DNA of 12,747 nucleotides from a bacterium Ga0077546 (lineage in GTDB: Bacteria > Cyanobacteriota > Vampirovibrionia > Obscuribacterales > Obscuribacteraceae): NCBI GenBank assembly GCA_001464165.1, contig LNEX01000520.1:1-12747 (forward strand). Reading direction: 5' to 3'. Below, one piece after another: positions 1-6,412 of the stretch. A model generated the notes under the pieces. That model did not search any database, had not been told where the DNA came from, and worked only from the letters and a program-made list of their open reading frames with translations. Position numbers and translations under genes: made by a program. Position 1 is the first letter of the stretch, and each line of letters begins with the position of its first letter.

Positions 1-111
1 CGAGGCAGTATGACTGGCTGAAGCTTTTGATTTAGATTCAGGCGCACTTTCCGCACCACTCTCAAGCGGCGGATCCTGTGCATGTTTGAATAGAGATCTA
101 TCCTGTGGCAT
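1..111 (-). CDS. N-terminal fragment of an unknown small/hydrophilic protein, cut by window edge
   Basis: An ATG at 111 reading leftwards opens a frame that stays open for 37 codons to the window edge. The visible peptide begins MPQDRSLFKHAQDPPLESG and continues rich in Ser, Glu, Ala and Lys, with no signal peptide or membrane segment. A weak GGAAA lies about 8 nt before the ATG on the minus strand. Support for it being a gene comes mainly from position: a copy of the 20-bp element shared by three other minus-strand genes lies about 100 nt upstream (215-234). Function cannot be assigned from 37 residues. The alternative is a chance open frame of this length. Confidence 0.5.
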   Translation of the reverse strand, partial: MPQDRSLFKHAQDPPLESGAESAPESKSKASASHTAS

Positions 112-214
112 TTAGTAATTTCCAAAGAAAGGTGAGAAGATAAAGATGTCTTCTTCAAAATCAAATTTAAATCAACAGGGGGGTGTTCTTGTTGTTGTTA
201 AGATAGCGCCAAAA

Positions 215-234
215 TTGTGACGCTTCCATGTCTG
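215..234 (-). promoter_or_regulatory. Copy 1 of a four-copy 20-bp upstream element
   Basis: On the plus strand this reads TTGTGACGCTTCCATGTCTG. It matches the copy at 7147-7166 at 16 of 20 positions and is the most divergent of the four. Its orientation relative to the minus-strand gene starting at 111 is the same as for the other copies, with 103 nt between element and start codon. It is probably a promoter or regulator-binding site; the role is inferred from repetition and position only. Confidence 0.5.
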
Positions 235-521
235 CTAGCTAGGCTACTTTTCACCACAGCCAAGTTTAAGTGCAGTGCTAGCGCAAACACTGCGAGACTT
301 CATCAAAGCATCTGCAAATGAAGAATTTACTTGTTTTCTGAATTCAGCTTCTGCTATCTCTAAGTTATCTCAACTATTTCATTTAACTCAAAAAGCGACT
401 TTAAGCAACAGCAAGCAAACCAACTGCCACTCTGGCTCAAGATCTCTGCGCCCAAGCGTGCTGCAATCTGGACTGGATTGGATTGGTTCGGTCATGCATA
501 GCTGCTGCTCATCATTTTGCG
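235..521. other. Intergenic stretch with no convincing gene
   Basis: This gap lies between the divergent gene starts at 111 and 574. A GTG-initiated frame at 275-529 (84 codons) has no Shine-Dalgarno site, is Ser/Cys/Gln-rich and resembles no family I know, so I do not call it a gene. I see no RNA gene or strong hairpin here. Confidence 0.4.
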
Positions 522-550
522 TTGAATGACTATTTGAGATGCACTATTCT
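522..550 (+). promoter_or_regulatory. Candidate sigma-70-type promoter for the Nudix operon
   Basis: TTGAAT (522-527) and TATTCT (545-550) are separated by exactly 17 nt, and each matches the sigma-70 consensus at 4 of 6 positions. Transcription would start near 557, leaving a short leader before the ATG at 574. Matches this weak also occur by chance; placement and spacing are the main support. Confidence 0.35.
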
Positions 551-573
551 TCTCTTAGCTATTCTAAAGACCG

Positions 574-789
574 ATGACTAACGCAACTGTCGAACTCTCA
601 TTGGAGCTGGCAAGGTTGCTCAACGCTGTCTCACTGTCGCTCCTTCTCAGCTCAATGTGCTGTGCCATCGTCGATTGGAAAGGATTCAAGACTTTTCTTG
701 GCCTGAAAGATGGCGATGACGACGACGATGACGACTCCGGCGGCGGCATCATGCAACCTATTCCCATTCATGTGGAGAGGCCCCAATGA
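574..789 (+). CDS. Small acidic protein with hydrophobic segment and poly-Asp run (unknown)
   Basis: This 71-aa protein is the first gene of a three-gene operon. Residues about 12-35 are hydrophobic (Leu/Ser/Val with two adjacent Cys), enough for one membrane-associated helix. A run of seven Asp follows near residues 48-54, then SGGG and a short tail. The ATG at 574 has only a weak purine-rich stretch (AAAGA) before it. The stop overlaps the next start as ATGA (786-789), so the two genes are likely co-translated. That coupling is the best evidence it is real, because an open frame runs antisense over the same stretch (564-767). I recognise no family. The Asp run could bind cations, but this is speculation. 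Confidence 0.6.
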   Translation: MTNATVELSLELARLLNAVSLSLLLSSMCCAIVDWKGFKTFLGLKDGDDDDDDDSGGGIMQPIPIHVERPQ

Positions 790-1172
790 ACAACAACATC
801 ATCATCAACAACCACAACAATGGCAACAGCCATCGCAAACGCAAACTCACCGCGATGGCTCAAGCCGCGCTCACTTTCTTGCTCACAATGATCTTTACCA
901 TTGTCTTCGGCTTGGCCTTCTTCTTAATCTTGGTCACGTTTCTCGTTCTATTGCTGGTGGCGGTAGCTCTCTCAAAGGCAGAGCGATTTGCCAGAGCCCG
1001 GCGACAGGCGAGAAGCACTGGCACCGGCAATGATTTTCAAGAGTTTCAAGACTTCCCATTCTTTCAAGACATTGACGCCAGGACTGCCACCATTGACGTT
1101 ACGGCCACCTCTGTGACGGAGTGGTCAGCGGATTTGGACAACAAGGAGAATGAAGAAAAGGAGACTCAATGA
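786..1172 (+). CDS. Small membrane protein, Asn-rich N-terminus and acidic tail (unknown)
   Basis: This 128-aa protein starts at the ATG at 786, behind a strong Shine-Dalgarno sequence (GGAGAGG, 775-781, 5 nt spacing), and overlaps its neighbours on both sides by ATGA. The N-terminus (residues 1-16) is Asn/Ile/His-rich, then comes a basic patch (HRKRK, 16-20). Residues about 24-62 form one long hydrophobic stretch, which fits two tightly packed membrane helices or one long one. A basic segment (64-76) and a largely acidic tail ending DNKENEEKETQ follow. By the positive-inside tendency, the basic patches on both flanks suggest a hairpin with both ends in the cytoplasm. No family is recognised. 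Its place between the 71-aa protein and a Nudix hydrolase suggests it could anchor or regulate them at the membrane. Confidence 0.75.
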   Translation: MNNNIIINNHNNGNSHRKRKLTAMAQAALTFLLTMIFTIVFGLAFFLILVTFLVLLLVAVALSKAERFARARRQARSTGTGNDFQEFQDFPFFQDIDARTATIDVTATSVTEWSADLDNKENEEKETQ

Positions 1173-1642
1173 CCGAAAAATCTCAGACCGCTGCTGTGGA
1201 GCTTGGCTCTGCCAGCAGCGCTACACCCGCAGCACAAGAACGTCCGGATAAAAGGCGCACTCCGCCTGCCAACGGCCGCGCCACCAACTTCGTGCTGATG
1301 CCGCCAGATTTCGTACCGCCTTTCGAGGCCGTCACGTCTGTGGCAACGGTCGCATTCACTGAAGATGGCATGATTGTTGCCGCTGAAGAAAATCGTGGTC
1401 CGGAGTTGCCGGGCGGCCACGTTATGGAAGGGGAAGAAAGCCCTAAAGAAACTGCTCGTCGCGAGTCGCAAGAAGAAACCGGTATCAAGCTCGGTGTCGT
1501 CCATTTCTTGCGGGCCATTCAGTCGGATCGCTATGGCAGTGCGCCAGAAGACCTTACCTACATGGTGATCATGGCCGCCATGGTGGTCGAGCACGGCCCA
1601 GTGCCCACTGGTATGAAGAAGCACCTGATGACAGTGGCTTAG
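1169..1642 (+). CDS. Nudix hydrolase
   Basis: Nudix enzymes hydrolyse nucleoside diphosphates linked to another moiety, using Mg2+ held by the Nudix-box glutamates. The box lies at residues 83-106: GGHVMEGEES then RRESQEETGI, with R98, E99, E102, E103 and G105 at the canonical positions. The loop between the conserved Gly and first Glu is one residue longer than the usual GX5E, and the residue after R-E is Ser rather than the usual aliphatic. Beta strands flank the box (VTSVATVAFTEDGMIVAAEE before it, VVHFLRAIQ after it). Residues 1-45 are a low-complexity Ala/Ser/Pro extension. Total length (157 aa) is normal. The ATG at 1169 has a strong AAGGAG (1158-1163, 5 nt spacing) and overlaps the preceding stop as ATGA. 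The substrate cannot be told from sequence. The gene ends just before a clear terminator. Confidence 0.9.
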   Translation: MTEKSQTAAVELGSASSATPAAQERPDKRRTPPANGRATNFVLMPPDFVPPFEAVTSVATVAFTEDGMIVAAEENRGPELPGGHVMEGEESPKETARRESQEETGIKLGVVHFLRAIQSDRYGSAPEDLTYMVIMAAMVVEHGPVPTGMKKHLMTVA

Positions 1643-1647
1643 AGTAT

Positions 1648-1700
1648 GATGGGCATTCGTTTCAGCTTCGGCTGAGATGATGCCCATCCCTCTTCTTTTT
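1648..1700 (+). terminator. Rho-independent terminator of the Nudix operon, UUCG-capped
   Basis: GATGGGCAT (1648-1656) pairs with ATGCCCATC at 1679-1687. Inside it TCAGC pairs with GCTGA around a TTCG tetraloop, with a small internal loop between the two helices. A pyrimidine-rich tail ending CTTCTTTTT follows. It begins 5 nt after the Nudix stop codon. On the minus strand no T-run follows, so it should act only on plus-strand transcripts. Confidence 0.85.
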
Positions 1701-1718
1701 GAAAAAGCGTAAAATTAT

Positions 1719-1734
1719 TAGACCAGTCTACTAA
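1719..1734. promoter_or_regulatory. TetR-like palindrome TAGACCAGTCTA
   Basis: The site has 5-bp perfect arms (TAGAC/GTCTA) around a CA centre and is followed by CTAA. The 14-mer GACCAGTCTACTAA recurs exactly at 12205-12218, with a close variant at 12247-12260. Palindromes of this form are typical of TetR-family operators; that assignment is inference. It lies between the operon terminator and the 3' end of the 111-aa minus-strand gene, with no obvious gene downstream of it. Confidence 0.45.
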
Positions 1735-1820
1735 TTCCATATAACGAGCTTTGGAGACGATCTTGGTGATGCCACTGCTTAGGGCAGGCATAAGGAAGAG
1801 AATAAGCTCATACTGCGCAT

Positions 1821-2156
1821 TTAAGACGGCGGGATCAGATCAGCCCAATATCTCAGTGCCGCATTTATACTGGCATCCATCTCTTCATAGGTTCGCGGCA
1901 CAGCTGGTTGGCCACCTTCTGTCATCGGGAGTCCGCTTAGGCTTCTGCGTGTCCCTTCATGAAGAGTCGACGTGCCTGCAAGTTGTGCCAAAAGCTCATC
2001 ATTCGAATTCACTCCGGCTGGAATTTCTGCCTGCGACTTAAAGACACCATTAGTATGAGCGCCATCCAGCAACTGCAACGTGTCAGCTAAATTTGGTGCG
2101 TCACTTTCTCTGCGCCCTGCGCTTCTAACACTTTCATGTTGCTCGAAATTGCTCAT
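1821..2156 (-). CDS. Unknown 111-aa hydrophilic protein
   Basis: The protein begins MSNFEQHESVRSAGRRESD and has no signal peptide, membrane segment or Cys. The ATG at 2156 is chosen because AAGGA sits 8-9 nt upstream. A GTG at 2180 would add eight residues but would place that ribosome-binding site inside the gene. The middle is polar and low in conserved-looking features; the C-terminal third (TYEEMDASINAALRYWADLI) looks like an amphipathic helix. It lies on the same strand as folC, 185 nt downstream, but a copy of the shared 20-bp element in that gap suggests its own promoter. Its N-terminal EQH recalls the EQH at the start of the 230-aa protein at 6413-7105, which carries the same upstream element. 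No family is recognised. Confidence 0.7.
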   Translation of the reverse strand: MSNFEQHESVRSAGRRESDAPNLADTLQLLDGAHTNGVFKSQAEIPAGVNSNDELLAQLAGTSTLHEGTRRSLSGLPMTEGGQPAVPRTYEEMDASINAALRYWADLIPPS

Positions 2157-2293
2157 AAATTTTATCCTTTTTGATAGCACTAAATAAGGGTGTGCTTACC
2201 CGATTTGGCCGACCGTTTTTTGACTAATTTAGTGAGTCAACTATTTCCTATTCTCTCCTTACAATAATTACTAGCGACATGATTGCAAAGAAT

Positions 2294-2313
2294 TTGGGTC
2301 GATTCCATATCTA
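2294..2313 (-). promoter_or_regulatory. Copy 2 of the four-copy 20-bp upstream element
   Basis: On the plus strand this reads TTGGGTCGATTCCATATCTA, identical to the copy at 7147-7166 at 19 of 20 positions. It sits in the gap between folC and the 111-aa gene, 137 nt before the latter's start codon and 28 nt beyond the folC stop. It is therefore oriented to serve the 111-aa gene. Confidence 0.6.
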
Positions 2314-2341
2314 TCGATCAAATCAAGTTGCGAACAACAGA

Positions 2342-3628
2342 CTAACCCCCCACCGCGGCAAGCGACCAGTTATCTTTACCTACTAGAAACTCCCTGGCCT
2401 CTGCAACAAGATAGAGAGAACCTGTGACACAAACAAGATCATTCTTGTCGCAAAGTTTATACGCCTGGCGCAATGCTTCGCGAGTAGAGTCTGTCGTAGA
2501 AACTTTAAAGCCTTTACCCACAGCGATCTCTTCAATAATCTGCGGACTCATAGCCTTAACGAACTGAGATTTGCTGACAATCAGTTGATTGGCGCTTCCT
2601 TCAAGAGCAGATAGCATCTCAGTTATATTTTTGTCTGAGTTCGCACCAACAATACAAATCAGATTGTCATAGACAAAGTGCCTCTTGAGAGCTGCAACAA
2701 GCATGCGCATAGATTCTCCATTGTGGGCACCATCAATGACTGTACGGGTCTCACCAGGAACGATTTCAAGCCGCCCCGGAACACTCACAGCCTTTAGGCC
2801 GCTCCTTAGAGCCTCTTCTGCAATTGGCTCTCCCAATCTACCCATCATCGAAATTGTAAAGGTGCGGCTGCGACCGTGATTCTCTACTTCAAAAGTTTGG
2901 AAATTACCCTCGGCTATCACACTAGTAACTTTATACTCATGAGCAACATCAACTAAAGTTGCACCCATATTTTTGCAGCGTTTTTTGAAAATCTCAAGAA
3001 TCTCGGGTTCAGTCTGTTCCGCTACTATGACTGTAGAACCTGCCTTTATTAGGCCAGCCTTGTTCTCGGCTATTTCTCTCGTAGTCTTTCCTAGAATTTC
3101 AGTGTGCTCAAGGCTAATAGCAGTTACTACAACAATATCTGCTTGGTCAAATACATTTGTGCCATCAGTGGCGCCGCCTAGTCCGGCTTCTACAACTTGC
3201 CAGTCAACATTGTGCTTTCGAGCGAGTTGAAAATACATAGCTGTCAATGCACCAAAGGTGCTAACTAAGCCATACTCGCCGTGGTTCTCAACTTCTACGG
3301 CGTCATACACTTGAGCAAGGGTATCGGTAAACTCTTCGTCAGTGACCTTCTTCATGTTTAAGCAAATTCGCTCAGCCAGGCAATGCAGATGAGGGCTAGT
3401 GAACAGAGCAGTGGAATATCCATTGGCAGTCAAAATTGACGCTATCAAGCTCGACGTACTGCCCTTACCTTTAGAGCCCGTTATGTGGACTGTCTTTCGT
3501 CCTAAATGAGGATTTCCTAGTCTTTTGAGTATCTCAGTTACGGCTCGCCGTTTCATGATTACTTGACCAGCAAGGTTCTGTTGTTCAGATAGCGAATTTA
3601 AGTAATTAACGGTTTCTGCATAGTTCAT
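2342..3628 (-). CDS. folC: Bifunctional dihydrofolate synthase / folylpolyglutamate synthase
   Basis: FolC is a cytoplasmic ATP-dependent ligase that adds glutamate to dihydropteroate and/or to reduced folates. From the ATG at 3628 the protein has 428 residues, normal for the family, and opens MNYAETVNYL as FolC proteins typically do. Motifs in order: P-loop GSKGKGST (51-58); TSPHL (77-81); VEAGLGGATDGTNVF (146-160), whose Glu matches the Mg2+-binding residue of Mur-type ligases; SLEHTEILG (172-180); ENKAGLIK (188-195), with the Lys that is carbamylated in relatives; DGAHN (299-303). Two signature positions differ from the forms I remember: GATDGTN for GRLDATN, and DGAHNG for DGAHNP. A GTG at 3715 would add 29 residues unlike the family, whereas AGGG lies about 5 nt before 3628. 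A copy of the shared 20-bp element lies 151 nt upstream. No other folate gene is in view. Confidence 0.92.
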   Translation of the reverse strand: MNYAETVNYLNSLSEQQNLAGQVIMKRRAVTEILKRLGNPHLGRKTVHITGSKGKGSTSSLIASILTANGYSTALFTSPHLHCLAERICLNMKKVTDEEFTDTLAQVYDAVEVENHGEYGLVSTFGALTAMYFQLARKHNVDWQVVEAGLGGATDGTNVFDQADIVVVTAISLEHTEILGKTTREIAENKAGLIKAGSTVIVAEQTEPEILEIFKKRCKNMGATLVDVAHEYKVTSVIAEGNFQTFEVENHGRSRTFTISMMGRLGEPIAEEALRSGLKAVSVPGRLEIVPGETRTVIDGAHNGESMRMLVAALKRHFVYDNLICIVGANSDKNITEMLSALEGSANQLIVSKSQFVKAMSPQIIEEIAVGKGFKVSTTDSTREALRQAYKLCDKNDLVCVTGSLYLVAEAREFLVGKDNWSLAAVGG

Positions 3629-3779
3629 AACTACCCTGAGCCTCTCGAATGGGGACACTAAAACACGGCACCGAAAAACCATTCGATGACAAAACGTACT
3701 CGAAGAAAAATTCAATATTTATCTGCGGACTAGGTCAGAATTGACAAAATCTAACTGTTATCGAATGATGACAGCCCCT

Positions 3780-3799
3780 TTGTGTCGTTTCCATATCCA
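3780..3799 (-). promoter_or_regulatory. Copy 3 of the four-copy 20-bp upstream element
   Basis: On the plus strand this reads TTGTGTCGTTTCCATATCCA, matching the copy at 7147-7166 at 18 of 20 positions. It is 151 nt upstream of the folC ATG, in the same orientation relative to its gene as the other copies. Confidence 0.6.
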
Positions 3800-4177
3800 C
3801 GAAACAAAGAATTTCGCAGTGATAAAAGCCGTTTCTTACTGAGAATCTCTGATTGATTTCGTAGATTTCCCACTTGACTTACATACTTCATCGGCTACCA
3901 TCAGTATTGATGCACGGTACGAAATTCAATTTTGGTGCCATAAGTCCGGTTCCTCCCCGTCCGGCCCCGTTACCCCTTGTTGTTCTGCTCTCTCACCCTA
4001 CAGTTACATTCTCAGTTCAAGACTGGTAGTCACAACTATTGCCTTTAATGCATCAGCGTTAGATCGCTTGTGCTTCTTGCGCAAATACTTACTGCGGCAT
4101 CACAATTAGAAATCACCTTATGTACTAGCTGTCCCCCTGCAGCGTGCAAACATCTCTGCGAGCACAGGAACAGTAGA
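3800..4177. other. Intergenic gap between divergent folC and the kinase fusion gene
   Basis: No gene, RNA or terminator is convincing here. The segment 3945-4000 is C-rich with GTCCGG twice (3946 and 3959 regions). A GTG-initiated extension of the kinase frame begins at 4070 but has no ribosome-binding site. TTGACT at 3874 has no matching -10 hexamer at normal spacing, so I call no promoter. Confidence 0.4.
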
Positions 4178-6391
4178 ATGCAAAGTTTCTCTAATGAAGC
4201 CGCTCAATCAGCGAAGAGTTCACCACGAGTGGTGTCAGTAAATAGTGAGATGGATGAGCTCTTCTCTGCTACAGAAGCTGCACTTAAGTGCAAGCGACTT
4301 TCCGATCTTCTAGTTACTAACAGTAAGACAGCGCTATCATCTGGACAGCCAATCGACTTAACTGTAACAAAAAACGAAAGCGGCGAGCATGTTGAGTTGA
4401 TTGTAAGAGACTTGGCTAATGCCAATCACACAACCGTTATAGATGTTACTGAAAGCTTGGAGATTCAACAACTGAGTCGGCAATTCGTGGCCATGGTAAG
4501 CCACGATCTACGCACACCGCTTTCATCGGTACAAATGTCGATAGACATGCTCTCTGAGGGAATGTTCGGCGAACTCACCGAGGCTGGCAAGGAACAGCTG
4601 CTGAGAGCAGAGCGCAGCATCGACCGTATGACTAATTTGATCAACGATCTTCTAGACATCGAGAAACTGGAAGGCGGTTCCTTCAGTGTCTCACCGCAAA
4701 TATTGCAATTTGACGATGTCATAGAGCATGTTTTAGAAGCGACCGCTTTTCGAGCAAAAGAGAACGGCGTTAACCTAGTCTATTCTGGCAAACAAGAAAA
4801 ATGCTTTGCTGATAGCACCCGATTGATGCAGGTTCTGATTAACCTAATCGACAACGCTATAAAATTTTCCAATGCCGGACAGTCAGTCGAAATAAGCAGC
4901 CACAGCCTGAAGAATTTTCTGGAAATCCGAATAAGTGACAAAGGTCGAGGAATTCCCGAAGAAATGCAAGAGCACATTTTCGAGCGATTCGTGCAGGTAT
5001 GCAAAAAAGACCGGCTGAAGAGAAACGGCTCTGGCCTTGGTCTTGCCATTTGTAAAGCAATTGTCTTGAATCATGGTGGCAAAATCGGCGTGAAGAGCAA
5101 GCCTGGTGAAGGCAGCACCTTTTGGTTCAGACTGCCCCGAGAAAAACCTAGCGAAAGCAGCGCTGCTTGGAGCAGAGTCGCCCCAAGAAGATCTTCAAAA
5201 AAGTCAAGCAGCACAGACACAAAAACAGACACTAAGCAATCTGAACTCCCTCAGTACCTACCCGTTGAGTGCCAAGACCTAAAGGCCGCTATAGCGAAGA
5301 GTGCATCCTTCTCTATAGCCCCTAGTCATGAGCTGCCAGTGCCTCGCTTTCAAGAATGCCTGATAAAGGCTGCGCTTGCCATGAGCATAACAAATCTCGT
5401 AAAAGAAACTGATTCTTTTGGACAGCTGGAATTAAGAGAGCAGCTACAGCAGTTATTGTTGCGCAGGCGAGGCATTGATTGCAGCCCTGAACAAATTATC
5501 GTCTTTCACACTACAGAAGGAGGGCTCGACCTTCTTTGTCGCCTCGCCCTAGACAACGAGGGAATGGTTGCGACTGAAGATCCTTGCTTCCCTGGTATTG
5601 GCAAGCATCTAGCTATGAATGGCATTAAGGTCTGTCCACTGCCGCTAGATGCGCAAGGGATTTCTGTGGAAAATCTCGCGGCCCTAGCCAAGAAACCGAG
5701 CCTTGTGTATGTTACGCCGGCTCACCAGGATACAACTGGTTTGATCATGAGTAACTCTAGACGCTGCAGTCTTCTGAATTGGGCCAGCAGAGAAGGCGCG
5801 CTGATAGTAGAAGATGACTACGGCTGCGAATTTATTTACGAACCAGAAACTACAAAGGCAATTTTTGCCCAAGACAATTCAGGCTGCGTGGTCTACAAGT
5901 ACAACTTCTGGAAAGCGCTATATCCGCTTGTGCGAATTAGCTTCATGATCATTCCCAAGCGCATGATTCCGCAGTTCAGGCATACTTTAAACTCCATTCG
6001 TCAAGATATTCCGTATCTTGAGCAACTAGCGCTCGCCATCATGATCAAAGAAGGACATTACGAGAGGTATTTAGAAACGCAGCAAGAGATTTATGCGAAA
6101 CGCCGGAGGGCTCTGTTGCGTGCTATTGAGCGATACGCCGGTGAGCAAATAAACAATTTCCAGGGAAGGGGCGGTACAGATCTGACTGTAAGATTCCACC
6201 CCAAGTTGCGTGCTCAAACCATAGAAACAAAAGCAGCTCAATGCGGCATCAAACTGCTTGCAACCAAGAGTTGCTATTCAATGATTGCGCCGCCGCTGAA
6301 CGAATATCTAATTTCTTTCAGCAACGTAGACGAAGAAAAAATCGAAGAACAGATAGCAAGCTTCTTTCTGTCGCTCAGTGTTAAACCCTAG
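4178..6391 (+). CDS. Soluble histidine kinase fused to a MocR-type aminotransferase-fold domain
   Basis: This 737-aa protein has no membrane segment, so it is probably cytoplasmic. The ATG at 4178 has AGGA 8 nt upstream; a GTG at 4070 would add 36 Cys-rich residues without a ribosome-binding site. Residues about 25-95 may be a degenerate PAS-like sensor. The HisKA H-box is VSHDLRTPL with H109. The ATPase part follows: N-box LINLIDNAIKF (N226), G1 DKGRG (254-258), F-box IFERF, G2 GSGLGLAI (284-291). A Ser/Lys/Thr linker (about 325-358) leads to a class-I aminotransferase fold of the MocR type: RRRGIDCSPEQI, TEDPCFPGI, VTPAHQDTTG (H516), VEDDYGCEF (D546, Y548), FWKALYPLVR (K579, R586) and YAKRRRALLRAIE. 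K579 aligns with the Schiff-base lysine and lies 33 residues after D546, as I recall for GabR. The serines that usually hold the PLP phosphate beside that lysine are not present. MocR proteins normally carry a GntR helix-turn-helix before this fold; here a kinase takes that place. No response regulator is adjacent. Confidence 0.88.
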   Translation: MQSFSNEAAQSAKSSPRVVSVNSEMDELFSATEAALKCKRLSDLLVTNSKTALSSGQPIDLTVTKNESGEHVELIVRDLANANHTTVIDVTESLEIQQLSRQFVAMVSHDLRTPLSSVQMSIDMLSEGMFGELTEAGKEQLLRAERSIDRMTNLINDLLDIEKLEGGSFSVSPQILQFDDVIEHVLEATAFRAKENGVNLVYSGKQEKCFADSTRLMQVLINLIDNAIKFSNAGQSVEISSHSLKNFLEIRISDKGRGIPEEMQEHIFERFVQVCKKDRLKRNGSGLGLAICKAIVLNHGGKIGVKSKPGEGSTFWFRLPREKPSESSAAWSRVAPRRSSKKSSSTDTKTDTKQSELPQYLPVECQDLKAAIAKSASFSIAPSHELPVPRFQECLIKAALAMSITNLVKETDSFGQLELREQLQQLLLRRRGIDCSPEQIIVFHTTEGGLDLLCRLALDNEGMVATEDPCFPGIGKHLAMNGIKVCPLPLDAQGISVENLAALAKKPSLVYVTPAHQDTTGLIMSNSRRCSLLNWASREGALIVEDDYGCEFIYEPETTKAIFAQDNSGCVVYKYNFWKALYPLVRISFMIIPKRMIPQFRHTLNSIRQDIPYLEQLALAIMIKEGHYERYLETQQEIYAKRRRALLRAIERYAGEQINNFQGRGGTDLTVRFHPKLRAQTIETKAAQCGIKLLATKSCYSMIAPPLNEYLISFSNVDEEKIEEQIASFFLSLSVKP

Positions 6392-6412
6392 CCGACTAAA
6401 AACTACATCGAA

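Noticed and set aside
275..529. 84-codon frame starting at GTG on the plus strand
   Set aside because: It has no ribosome-binding site, a Ser/Cys/Gln-rich chance-like composition and no resemblance to known proteins.
1736..1744. ATTCCATAT-like core near 1735, resembling the 20-bp element
   Set aside because: Only the central nine bases match; the flanks do not, and no minus-strand gene starts downstream of it.
1751..2041. 96-codon plus-strand frame after the TetR-like palindrome
   Set aside because: It starts at TTG without a ribosome-binding site and is antisense to the better-supported 111-aa gene.
3629..3715. 29-residue N-terminal extension of FolC
   Set aside because: FolC proteins normally begin near MNY-x-E, which matches the ATG at 3628, and AGGG precedes that codon.
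4070..4177. Upstream GTG extension of the kinase fusion gene
   Set aside because: The extra 36 residues are Cys-rich and unlike a kinase N-terminus, and AGGA is correctly spaced before the ATG at 4178.
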